Assembly: GCA_021234155.1 (NCBI GenBank)
Contig: JAJEKV010000008.1
Location: 6,448,945 to 6,512,944, forward strand
Reading direction: 5' to 3'
Source: Isoetes taiwanensis
Taxonomy: Eukaryota > Streptophyta > Lycopodiopsida > Isoetales > Isoetaceae
DNA: 64,000 nucleotides
The stretch's first letter is position 1; the number at the start of each line of letters is the position of its first letter. Shown here piece after piece: positions 20,950 through 31,914 of the stretch. Under the pieces are notes generated by a model. The model was not told the origin of the DNA and ran no database searches. It saw only the letters and a list, made by a program, of their open reading frames with translations. The position numbers were made by a program, and so were the translations under genes.

Positions 20950-23900
20950 TATTTAGACAGTCCTGAGGCCTTCCCGAAGAGGGGCCCCTGAACGGAGGAT
21001 CCAACGGTCGGATAGGGGAACCGGGCTCCGGGAGGGTGGTCATTAAGCGTCACGGCCCCCCGGGAGCGCCGAAGGGCTACCTCGGGAACTTTTTTGGATC
21101 CCGCCTCCTGGGGTCCGGACTCTCCCCTCTTGTGAGGGATCCCTGCAAGGTCCTGGCCTCGTTTGACTTGGGGGAGGGTGCCAGCTTGGTTGCCCCGCAA
21201 CGGGCTGCCCCGACCGTTCTAATGCTAACCCTTTGACCTAGACCTTCTCCGAAAATTCCAAAAATTGGGCTGTGTGCTGGAGATGAATTAGGAATCCAGC
21301 TGGCAAAAAATCAGAATTTATTTTCGTACAATGCATTAATTGCGAATTTATGAATGTCTTGCCACTGCAAAAGCGCCCCCCGACTTCTACTTGCCACATC
21401 GGGAGGAAGACAGGCCCAAACTCCGCTCCGTCAGTTCCCCTTGCTCCGTATTCTCAGCTGCAGCCACTCGGCCAGGTCCCAAGTGCAACAGACCAAGTCT
21501 CGGCTCTCAAAACGCAAACCCTTCTAGAACCTGGCAACCCACAGGGTTTACGTTTTGGAGGCCCTCTCCTTGTCAGATTCGGGCGGGACCTTGCACCGTG
21601 ACTTGACGTGGAGTGGGGGTGTTGACGCCAAAGCACGGACCCTAAAATCCCCCCGGAAGCTGCTTGCCCCGAATTTCCTCTCCCCAAGGCCCTGGGGACG
21701 GACGGGCGACGCGATTTGGCTCTGCCAATGGACTCAGAACGTCGACATTGCCTTGGGGACCAAGTTCCGTGGCCAGAAGACCACCCGACCTCCAAGAAGC
21801 GCCAAAGTAGCTCACTTCCATCACACTCGTAGTCAATTGGCCTAGGATGTGGATGCGGGATACTGTCGTGGAGGGCGTGAGTGTTTCTTTCTTTTGCAAA
21901 ACCGACCTTGTAACTTGCTCCCTAGGGTAATTTCGCCATTCCGGACGATTTGGCAGGGTCGATTTGCCATTCCGGAGCCTCCCCGGGGCCCGAACGATAA
22001 AACACTGCGGTTTATACAAGCCCGACCTCAGAACGCCCCGCGGTTTGACAAGTTCTCCCGGACCGATCTGGAACCTTTTGTGCCTTCCCGAAGAGGGGCC
22101 CCTGAACGGAGGATCCAACGGTCGGATAGGGGAACCGGGCTCCGGGAGGGTGGTCATTAGCGTGCAGCCCCTCGGGGGAGCGCTGCCAGGAAGGGCTGCC
22201 TCGGGAACTTTTTTGGATCCCGCCTCTTGGGGTCCGGACTCTCCCCTCTTGTGAGGGATCCCTGCAAGGTCCTGGCCTCGTTTGACTTGGGGAAGGGTGC
22301 CAGCTCGGTTGCCCTGCAACGGGCTGCCCCGACCGTTCTAATGCTAACCCTTTGACCTAGACCTTCTCCGAAAATTTTGAAAATTGGGGGCTGTGTCTTT
22401 GGAGATGAATTAGGAATCCGGTGGCAAAAAATCAGAATTTATTTTCATACAATGCATTAATTGCGAATTTATGAATGTCTTGCCACTGCAAAAACGCCCC
22501 CCGACTTCTACTTGCCACATCGGGAGGAGGACAGGCCCAAACTCCGCTCCGTCAGTTCCCCTTGCTCCGTATTCTCGGCTGCAGCCCCTTTCGGCCAGTC
22601 CCAAGTGCACAGCAGACCAAGTCTCGCCCCTCAAAGCGCAAACCCTTCTAGAACACGGCAACCCACGGGGTTTACGTTTTGGAGGCCCTCTCCTTGTCGG
22701 TCGGCCGGACCTTGCGCCGTGACTTGACGTGGAGTGGGGGTGTTGACGCCAAAGCACGGACTCTAAAATCCCCCCGGAAGCTGCTTGCCCCGAATTTCCT
22801 CTCCCCAAGGCCCTAGGGACGGACGGGCGACGCGATTTGGCTCTGCCAATGGACTCAGAACGTCGACATTGCCTTGGGGACCAAGTTCTGTGGCCAGAAG
22901 ACCACCCGACCTCCAAGAAGCGCCAAAGTAGCTCACTTCCATCACACTCGTAGTTAATTGGCCTAGGATGTGGATGCGGGATACTGTCGTGGAGGGCGTG
23001 AGTGTTTCTTTCTTTTGCAAAACCGACCTTGTAACTTGCTCCCTAGGGTAATTTCGCCATTCCGGACGATTTGGCAGGGTCGATTTGCCATTCCGGAGCC
23101 TCCCCGGTGCCCGAACGACAAAACACTGCGGTTTATACAAGCCCGACCTCAGGACGCCCCGCGGTTTGACAAGTTCTCCCGGACCGATCTGGAATTTTTT
23201 GGGCCTTCCCGAAGAGGGGCCCCTGAATGGAGGATCCAACGGTCGGATAGGAGAACCGGGCTCCGGGAGGGTGGTCATTAGCGTGCAGCCCCCCGGGGGA
23301 GCGCTGCCAAGAAGGGCTGCCTCGGGAACTTTTTTGGATCCCGCCTCTTGGGGTCCGGACTCTCCCCTCTTGTGAGGGATCCCTGCAAGGTCCTGGCCTC
23401 GTTTGACTTGGGGAAGGGTGCCAGCTCGGTTGCCCTGCAACGGGCTGCCCCGACCGTTCTAATACTAACCCTTTGACCTAGACCTTCTCCGAAAATTTCG
23501 AAAATTGGGCTGTGTGCTGGAGATGAATTAGGAATCCAGCTGGCAAAAAATCAGAATTTATTTTTGTACAATGCATTAATTGCGAATTTATGAATGTCTT
23601 GCCACGCAAAAGCCCCGACTTCTACTTGCCACATCGGGAGGAGGACAGGCCCAAACTCCGCTCCGCCGGTTCCCTTGCTCCGTATTCTCTGGCTGCAGCC
23701 ACTCGCCAGTCCCAAGTGCAACAGACCAAGTCTCGCCCTCAAAACGCAAAACCCTTCTAGAACCTCGGCAACCCACGGGGTTTACGTTTTGGAGGCCCTC
23801 TCCTTGTCGATTCGGCCGGGACCTTGCTTGGCGCGGACTTGACGTGGAGTGGGGGTGTTGACGCCAAAGCACGGACCCTAAAATCCCCCTAAGCTGCTTT

Positions 23901-26900
23901 CCGAATTTCCTCTCCCCAAGGCCCTAGGGACCTGACCTCCCAGGACGATTTTGGCTCGCCAATGGACTCGGAAACGTCGACATTGCCTTGGGGACCAAGT
24001 TCTGTGGGCGAAGACCACCCGACCTCCAAGAAGCGCCAAAGTAGCTCACTTCCATCACACTCGTAGTTAATTGGCCTAGGATGTGGATGCGGGGATCTTG
24101 CCGTGGAGGGCGTGAGTGTTTCTTTCTTTGCAAAACCGACCTTGTAACTTGCTCCCTAGGGTAATTTAGCCATTCCGACGATTTGGCGGGGTCGATTTGC
24201 CATTCCGAGCCTCCCGGTGCCCGAACGACAAAACATCTTGCGGTTTATACAAGCCCGACCTCGGGGCGCCTAGCGGTTGACAAGTTCTCCCGACCGATCC
24301 GGAACCTTTTGTGCCTTCCCCGAAGAGGGGCCCCCGAATCGGAGGATCCAACGGGCCGGATAGGGGAACCTCCCGGGAGGTGGTCATTAGCGTCTCGGCC
24401 CAGGGAGCCCAAGAAGGGTCGCCTCGGGAACTTTTTGGATCCCGCCTCTTGGGGTCCCGGACTCTCCCCTCTTGTGAGGGATCCCCGCAAGGTCCCCGCC
24501 TCGTTTGACTTGGGGAAGGGTGCCAGCTCGGTTGCCACAGCGGGCTGCCCCACCGTTCTAATACTAACCCTTTGACCTAGACCTTCTCCTAAAATTTCAA
24601 AATTGGGGCTATGTCGGAGATGAATTAGGAATCCAGCTTGCAAAAATCAGAATTTATTTTCGTACAATGCATTAATTGCGAATTTATGAATGTCTTGCCA
24701 TTTGCAAAAGCGCCCCCCACTTCTACTTGCCACATCGGGAGGGACAGGCCCAAACTCCGCCCGGCCGGTTCCCTTGTTCAGTATTCTTGGCTGCAGCCAC
24801 TGGCCAGTCCCAAGTGCAATGACCAAGTCTCGCCCCCGCAAAACGCAAAACCCTTCTAGAACCCGGCAACCCACGGGGTTTACGTTTTTGGAGGCCCTCT
24901 CCTTGTCGGTTCGCCGGGACCTTGCGCGCGGACTTGACGTGGAGTGGGGGTGTTGACGCCAGAGCACGGACCCTAAAATCCCCCCGGAAGCTGCTTGCCC
25001 CGAATTTCCTCTCCCCAAGGCCCTGGGGACGGACGGGCAACCTCCCCTCTCCGGAATCGCGATTTGGCTTTGCAAATGGACTCAGAATGTCGACATTGCC
25101 CTGGGGACCAAGTTCCGTGGCCAGAAGACCACCCGACCTCCAAGAAGCGCCAAAGTAGCTCACTTCCATCACACTCGTAGTCAATTGGCCTAGGATGTGG
25201 ATGCAGGATACTGTCGTGGAGGGCGTGAGTGTTTCTTTCTTTTGCAAAACCGACCTTGTAACTTGCTCCCTAGGGTAATTTCGCCATTCCGGACGATGGC
25301 AGGGTCGATTTGCCATTCCGGAGCCTCCTCGGTGCCCGAACGACAAAACACTGTGGTTTATACAAGGCCGACCTCGGGGCCTTGCCGGGTTTGACAAGTT
25401 CTCCTGACCGATCGAATTTTTTGGGCCTTCCCGAAGAGGGGCCCTCGAATGGAGGATCCAACGGTCGGATAGGAGAACCGGGCTCGGAGGGTGGTCATTA
25501 GCGTCGCAGCCCCGGGAGCCGCGCAGAAGGGCTGCCTCGGGAACTTTTTGGATCCCGCCTCTTGGGGTCCTGGACTCTCCCCTCTTGTGAGGGATCCCCG
25601 AAAGGTCCCGCCTCGTTTGACTTGGGGAGCGTGCCACTCGGTTGCCCCGCAACGGGCTGCCCCCGACCGTTCTAATGCTAACCCTTTGACCTAGACCTTC
25701 TCCTAAAATTTCAAAAATTGGGCTATGTCTTTGGAGATGAATTAGGAATCCAGCCGCAAAAAATCAGAATTTATTTTTGTACAATGCATTAATTGCGAAT
25801 TTATGAATGTCTTGCCATTGCAAAAGCCCCCCCGGCTTCTACTTGCCACATCGGGAGGAGGACAAGCCCAAACTCCGCCCGTCGGTTCCCCTTGCTCCAG
25901 ATTCTCGGCTTGCGGCTTCTCCCCAGTCCCAAGTGCAATGACCAAGTCTCGCCCCCCAAACGCAAACCCTTCTAGAACCTGGCAACCCACATGGTTTACG
26001 TTTTGGAGGCCCTCTCCTTGTCAGATTCGGCCGGGACCTTGCGCCGTGACTTCACGTAGAGTGGGGGTGTTGACGCCAGAGCACGGACCCTAAAATCCCC
26101 CGAAGCTGCTTGCCCCAAATTTCCTCTCCCCAGGCCACGGGGACCCGAGGGCGACCTCCCCTCTCCCAATCGCGATTTGGCTCTGCCAATGGACTCGAAC
26201 GCCGACATTGCCCCGGGGACCAAGTTCCGTGGCCGTAAGACCACCCGACCTCCAAGAAGCGCCAAAGTAGCTCACTTCCATCACACTCGTAGTCAATTGG
26301 CCTAGGATGTGGATGCGGGATACTGTCGTGGAGGGCGTGAGTGTTTCTTTCTTTTACAAAACCGACCTTGTAACTTGCTCCCTAGGGTAATTTAGCCATT
26401 CCTGGACGATTTGGCGGGGGTCGATTTGCCATTCCGAGCCTCCCCATGCCCGAACGACAAAACATCATGCGGTTTATACAAGGCCGGCCTCGGGGCGCCC
26501 AGCGGTTTGACAAGTTCTCCCGACCGATCTGGAATCTTTTGGGCCTTCCCAAGAGGGGCCCTCGAACGGAGGATCCACGGTCCGGATAGGGGAACCGGCC
26601 CGGAGGGTGGTCATTAGCGTCGGCCCAGGGGGCGCCGCCAGAAGGGCTGCCTGGGAACTTTTTGGATCCCGCCTCTTGGGGTCCGGACTCTCCCCTTGTG
26701 AGGGATCCCCGCAAGGTCCCGCCTCGCCGGACTTGGAGAAGGGTGCGGCTTCGGTTGCCACTGCAATGGGCTGCCCCGACCGCTTCTAATGCTAACCCTT
26801 TGATCTAGACCTTCTCCTAAAATTTCAAAAATTGGGCCGTGTCTTTGGAGATGAATTAGGAATCTAGCTGGCAAAAATCAGAATTTATTTTCGTACAATG

Positions 26901-27370
26901 CATTAATTGCGAATTTATGAATGTCTTGCCATCGCAAAAGCGCCCCGACTTCTACTTGCCACATCGGGAGGAGGACAAGCCCAAACTCCGCCCGTCCGGT
27001 TCCCCTTGCTCGTATTCGGCGGCTGCGGCTTCTCGGCCAGTCCCAAGTGCAATGGACCAAGTCTCGGCCCCCAAAAACGCAAAACCCTTCTAGAACCCGG
27101 CAACCCACAGGGTTTTTACGTTTTCTGAGGCCCTCTCCTTATCCGATTCGTAGGGACCTTGCGTGCCGTGTCTTGACATGGAGTGGGGGTGTTGACGCCC
27201 GCAAATGAGACCCTAAAATCCCCCTAAGCCGCTGTTGCCCCGATTTCCTCTCCCCAAGGCCACGAGGGGCGGACGAAGCGATCTCCCCTCCCCGAACCCG
27301 CGATTCGTCTCTGCCAATGGACTCAGAACGTCGACATTGCCCTGTGGAGCAAGTTCCGTGGCAAGACCAC
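20950..27370. repeat. 1.1-kb tandem satellite, about 5.7 copies
   Basis: A recurring landmark (agatgaattaggaat) lies at 21,281, 22,403, 23,521, 24,618, 25,735 and 26,849, giving periods of 1122, 1118, 1097, 1117 and 1114 bp. The first unit is partial. Units are GC-rich. The two units around 21.6-23.5 kb are nearly identical and share a 225-codon minus-strand ORF (22,319-21,642 and 23,440-22,763). The later units carry many small GC-rich indels that destroy it. No protein family is recognised, and I treat the ORF as unproven. Confidence 0.95.
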
Positions 27371-27399
27371 ACATGTTCACCCAACTAAGATATGAGTTT

Positions 27400-27845
27400 T
27401 TGACGCGTCGGCTGTATGCGTCGACGCCGACGTATTGTCAATCGGTCACCTTCCGGTCACCTACGACTTGGCGATTACACGTGGCAAATACGCATCGACG
27501 TGTCATCCGCTCAGTAATGTCACGCGTCCGCGCCGCGATGCGACATCACGCCGCGGAACATCCACTGGGCGTGACACACGCCGTCCACCGGCGCCCGATC
27601 CACCGGGCGTGGACAGATAGACCAAGTGACGCGGACGTCGCATGCGGCGTGGCGCCGCAAATGTGGCAACCGCCGTCCACTTGGCACGCGACATCCACCT
27701 GGCGTGACAGATCTGCCAGGTCACGAAAGTGTCGACGTCGCAGCGTTACCGCCGCATGCGACGTTCCTGCGATCGCATGGTCACGTCAATTGCGACGTCA
27801 CGTCGCAGGAACGTCGCAAGCCCACGTCGCTAAATGACCATTCTC
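27400..27845. repeat. Right subterminal repeats
   Basis: GC-rich stretch packed with GACGTC, GCGACGT, CATGCGACG and CACGTGGC-type motifs, mirroring the left subterminal block. It runs into the right TIR at about 27,824-27,853. The ORFs reading through it are low-complexity shadows. Confidence 0.8.
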
Positions 27846-27853
27846 TTGTTGTG

Positions 27854-27856
27854 GCT
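27854..27856. repeat. Target-site duplication GCT (right)
   Basis: Matches GCT at 17,507-17,509, directly outside the right TIR. Confidence 0.7.
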
Positions 27857-28460
27857 TGAGTGCACATGTGATCAATCTCAATCTTTTCTTTATTTTGCAT
27901 ATTTAGCCTGAATGCTCTGTTGAGAAATTCCATGACTGGTATTGCATCATCGACTTTTTTTTCCCTGCTGAAGACTTCTGGTTTCAGAAAGTGCTCAGAT
28001 TATTTCTCAGGTTCTTGACATAATTCTTGGATTTTGTCCTCTATGTATGGTAAGATTTGGAACTGCAGTATATACCTCCTAATTTTTATTTGCATCATGA
28101 TGTGTGCATTTGATGAAAATAGGGTATCCATTAATTGTTTTAGAGGATTAGCTTATTCTGACGGAATTCACTAGAGACCATTTCAATAGGATACCTTAGA
28201 CGCCGTTAAGTATTTGTCGAAAATCCATTTTGACATCTTGAAGCTTATTGAGCATTTTATTTGCAAGTAAATACATTATTGATTTATTCCATTATTTCTG
28301 CAAGGCAGATCATCGAGGATGATCAGTCTTGTGATGGAAAGAAATTGTTACGGCACAAGCTCGGGGGTGTGGCTCAGAGGACTTGAAGATAGAACACAGA
28401 TGCAATTGTAGATTTAAAGCCATAGGTGATCCTAATTTAGCTAAAGGTTATTCCTTTTCC
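27857..28460. other. Spacer without genes
   Basis: AT-rich with no motif-bearing ORF. It looks like intron or intergenic sequence. Confidence 0.5.
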
Positions 28461-28466
28461 AAAAGG

Positions 28467-28687
28467 TTTGAGTGCTTATAATTCATTAGCCAATTCAAAG
28501 AAAGCATTGTTTGATTCCTAATCCAGAACTCCCGAGTATATCCTAGAGAGATTATCCAATTGGGCTAACAGACTCTCAGAATTGGAAAGAACCAGAGATC
28601 CTGTTTGCGGTGTTCGCAAGTTTGAGCCCGGTGGCTGTAAGAAATTTCTTGAAGATGTTTGTGTTTTTACTTTGCTGAATTTGTAGG
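28467..28687 (+). pseudogene. Unrecognised coding-like fragment
   Basis: One plus-strand frame reads KGLSAYNSLANSKKALFDS, a TAA, then TPEYILERLSNWANRLSELE, RTRDPVCGVRKFEPGG and KKFLEDV before ending near 28,687. Composition is protein-like and the minus strand has no better reading. I do not recognise the family. The single stop suggests a pseudogene exon. Confidence 0.35.
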
Positions 28688-28689
28688 AA

Positions 28690-29124
28690 GGCAGATGATT
28701 CGTAACATATAATGGAATTATTACCAAAATCATGAACTTGAACTCTTGGTCATTTCATGAGATTACTTTAATGAAACTGTGCTTCATACATGAATTGTCA
28801 TGCATAGTGCCGATTACTTTGTATCCAAAAAAGGACTCGGTTTTAGAGGAAGACATACATGAATCGTCATGCATAGTGCCACTTACGTTGCTTTCAAAAG
28901 AAGTTACCTTAAGAGCTCCCACAGCCTTAGAAGCACAGATGTTTGTGGTGCTGCATTCCGACCACCAGTGAAACCGCCCTAGCGTGGAAAGAGCCGAAAG
29001 CTCCACTCCGAGAAAAGGAAAAGTAAAAAACATCTTAAAAAAAGGCTATGTTTGGACCGTTCGATCTGATCAATTCATTTGTGTCCGCCCGATCTAGGGC
29101 TGGATACAACACCCTATAACATTA
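28690..29124. other. Spacer with short internal duplication
   Basis: A roughly 70-bp unit (catgaattgtcatgcatagtgcc...) occurs at about 28,790 and, diverged, at about 28,858. Then comes 'ccgcccgatctaggg' (29,086), which recurs at 32,391. No gene. Confidence 0.45.
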
Positions 29125-29200
29125 CTAGTAAATTGCCCACCTTCGGTGGGTAGTCCATGTGGTAGTAAATTGCCCACCTTCGGTGGGTAGTCCATGTGGT
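29125..29200 (-). mobile_element. Helitron-type 3' terminus, hairpin duplicated
   Basis: On the minus strand: ACCCACCGAAGGTGGGC hairpin, AATTTA, then CTAG|T (CTAG at 29,125-29,128). The hairpin block is repeated 36 bp further in (29,163-29,200). The form fits a Helitron 3' end with a duplicated terminator. Confidence 0.55.
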
Positions 29201-29637
29201 TGCATGGCAATAATTTTATAATTGCTAATATATGTTTCATCATGTGAGGTTCTTCATTATTATTTAAGAAATAGAGAACATTGTAGTCATTGAAATTTGA
29301 TTGCCCTCAATAAAAATAGTTCATCGTGCCTATAAGTTGATTATCTGAGGTATGATGTATTCAATTATAGATAGATAGATTGATAGTGTAGATTTGTTGC
29401 ATTTATTATTTAGTTGTGTTCGTGTGTTATGAGAGTTCTTACTTAGGCAAATGGCATTATGCCGATGCATATGTGCCCATAGTAAAGTGCTGCCTTGGAT
29501 TTTATGAAGAATTTGTGCACCCGTTGGATGGTTTCATGTAATTTATCAGAAAAATTGGAGATATATTACAAAACATATATCTCCATGTAACTATAACAAC
29601 TTGGGACTACCAACGTGGTCAAAACGTCATAGATGTA

Positions 29638-29665
29638 CTAGTAATGGTGCCCAGCGTTGCTGGGC
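29638..29665 (-). mobile_element. Helitron-type 3' terminus (inner)
   Basis: Minus strand: hairpin GCCCAGCAACGCTGGGC (29,649-29,665), ACCATTA, CTAG|T (29,638-29,641). Same family as the ends at 2,878 and 55,350 by hairpin and spacer sequence. Confidence 0.65.
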
Positions 29666-31169
29666 ATAAGTTGGGTGTCATTCGTAAACCCAAGAAGGAA
29701 GAAGGTTGCGAAGCTATAGGTAGTTGTTGATCATTGCACCCAAGGAGGAAGATTGCAGAGCTATAAGCAGTCTTTTATCATAATTGAAATATTCTAAAAT
29801 TTGGTTCTATATTAGCGATGACCATGTCCTAAAAAGCATGATGTTGTCATGAGAAACCAACACTATCGATGTTAGTGTATATCTTATTGGCCAATCTTTT
29901 GGGCAATCTGAATGAATAGAATAGTATGCAAAATAAATGAAGCATAATAGTGGCAAAGATTTTATTGTAGAAAGAAGTCTCCAAAGGTAAAGGCAACTTC
30001 AACCTCAACGCAACTTTTGTTTATAGGACATTTTTGAGATCAGCATTTACATTCTCTAGGGTATAAAAACATAGTGAGGTGATTGCAAACCTCATATAAA
30101 AAGAAAAAAATTATTATGTTTGGTCTGCAATGGGTTTGTTATATATCTATTTTGTCGTTATTCTTTAACCCCTTGTGTTCTTTGTGTTTTATTTACAGAC
30201 ATAAAGCTAAAGCTACAGACATAAAGCTAAAGCTATGTTGAAGAGGTACCAAAGTTGCCTATGAAATACTTGAGATACTAATATGTATGCCCTTATGTTT
30301 TATGGTGCATTCCTTCCTCTACGGAAAACTATTGTTAGAGTCTGCCCATCTAAAAAGACTGCTAAGACAATTCTACATTCTTGCAAGAATGTTAAAAGAG
30401 TTCAAAGCAAGCATTTACCATATGGTAAGATCATGTGTTATATGCACTCATCTGCATGTCATAGCTATGAATAATTATTTAGCTGAAACTGCCATATCCA
30501 TCGCATATAACACATTGTCAAAATTCACAAATATATGTCCTTTTGATTACATGGCAACGGACGGAAGAAGTTAAAAGCTGCAAGATTTCTTAAGCTCTGT
30601 GTGCACTTACATGGTAAATCTCAGCCCATTATAGATCCTTTTGTAGCACGGCACATTGACCCATTAAAGATTCTTTTCTGCAAAACATTCACAGCAAGTT
30701 AGTAATCGATCATGCCACAGATAAATATAGATTCCACACTGTGCTTCTTAAGGGCATTATAAGGTGAATCTTAGTCTTATCTTTCTCTAGGGGTTTCCAT
30801 AAACAGATTCATGCTTGAATTATATAACAACATACATGTTAAAATTAAGGTTACTTTGATGTTCTGTTTCCTTCTTACATCAACTGCAAGAACCAGCATG
30901 AGAACGGTAATCAGACCCTAGAGCCGCACAGCCTTCTCCCTTGTGGGGCTACGAAAGTGCAAATGAAGGAAAAGGAGAATAAAAAGTTTTAGCTATAGAG
31001 CAGAGACGCAAACCTCCAGTTCTTGCTAACTACATAAAAGGGGCTGCAGTGGAATTGGGATGTCCATCTATGACAATACCAACAATTCTAACTCAAAATA
31101 CATGCCAAACTCAAAAGCTATTCATGAAACAACAAATGTAAGCAGTAAGGGGCCACTTTGAAACTGCTT

Positions 31170-31790
31170 ACCTTGTAGAAATTAGATATGTTCTGCAAGC
31201 TATCACCGCAGCAGTAGGGCCACTATGGCATGAAGTCGAGTTTCAACCTGCAAAACAAAAGCAATGCATTCATATTGGATGCTCTTAAAGGATCAAAACT
31301 ACCTAGCAGAGTATCAATGCCATAGACCAACTATCAATGCCATAGACCAACAGTCTGCTCCACAGAACAGGAATTGATCCAAGGATCTGGACAACAGATT
31401 GAGACTCCAAAGCAGAACATCTCTTAGCACATTCGATTCTATAATATACCTGGACATATGAAGCTACAAAGCCATCAACTTCAAGAAGCTGTTTTGTTTT
31501 AACATATTTTGCAACAGATCCTTCCATGTCAGCACCCCTTCATCATAAATGGTTCCTGTAGAGTATAACCTTAAACAGATTGTAATATCCAGTGATTAAA
31601 GCTAAATCTCATATCCCAGAAGAAATTTGCTCACCAATTCCTTGAATACTGCATCTTTGAGATCTTTAAAGATGAGATCTTTTGAGGATAAATCTCTGGC
31701 ATCACCATCTGCCATATCAATTTTTGAGTTTATGCTTCCATCTATCTCGTGCCCAGAAGTAGAGGCATTCTGGGATTATGCTTCCATATA
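31170..31790 (-). pseudogene. Captured exon fragments, unknown gene
   Basis: Three minus-strand exon-like blocks. Exon 1 (about 31,790-31,646) reads HEIDGSINSKIDMADGDARD, SSKDLIFKDLKDAVFKEL and ends at a GTGAGC donor. Exon 2 (about 31,557-31,448) starts after a CTACAG acceptor and, with a small frame slip, reads EGSVAKYVKTKQLLEVDGF, VASYVQ up to a GTATAT donor. Exon 3 (about 31,248-31,172) starts after TTTGCAG with VETRLHAIV and ends at GTAAGC. The joins are in compatible phase except for one slip per exon 2 and 3. I do not recognise the protein. Being on the Helitron strand fits gene-fragment capture. Confidence 0.42.
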
Positions 31791-31914
31791 TCTCATGTTC
31801 AGAAGTAGATGCTACATTGCTGACAAAAGGTTAACTGCGAAAACCATAACCAAAACCCCGGCTTCCTATTGGGATGAAATATCCCTAAATGCAAGTTTGG
31901 ATTTAACATAGCCG

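Larger units (their letters stand above)
17510..27853. mobile_element. CACTA-like element, 10.3 kb
   Basis: Left end 17,510 and right end 27,853 (reverse complement) share a 30-bp terminal inverted repeat at 27 of 30 positions, beginning CACAACA(G/A)GAGAA and containing CATTTAGCGACGT. GCT flanks both ends. Plant CACTA elements typically begin CACTACAAGAAAA, so this is a variant with the fourth base changed. Subterminal regions at both ends (17,530-17,910 and 27,400-27,845) are dense in GCGACGTC and the palindrome GTCGCATGCGAC, likely transposase-binding sites. No intact TNP2-type transposase is visible; only short minus-strand coding remnants lie at 18.2-19.0 kb. The interior is filled with hairpin repeats, a polypurine tract and a 1.1-kb satellite. 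I read it as a non-autonomous or gutted element. Confidence 0.8.

Noticed and set aside
21340-26874. Many 60-309-codon ORFs in the 1.1-kb satellite
   Set aside because: GC-rich repeats give long frames on both strands. Only one ORF is shared by two units and it fails in the others; no domain is seen.
27235-27837. 200-codon plus-strand ORF at the right end of the CACTA-like element
   Set aside because: It runs through subterminal motif repeats (GACGTC-rich) and has no recognisable domain.
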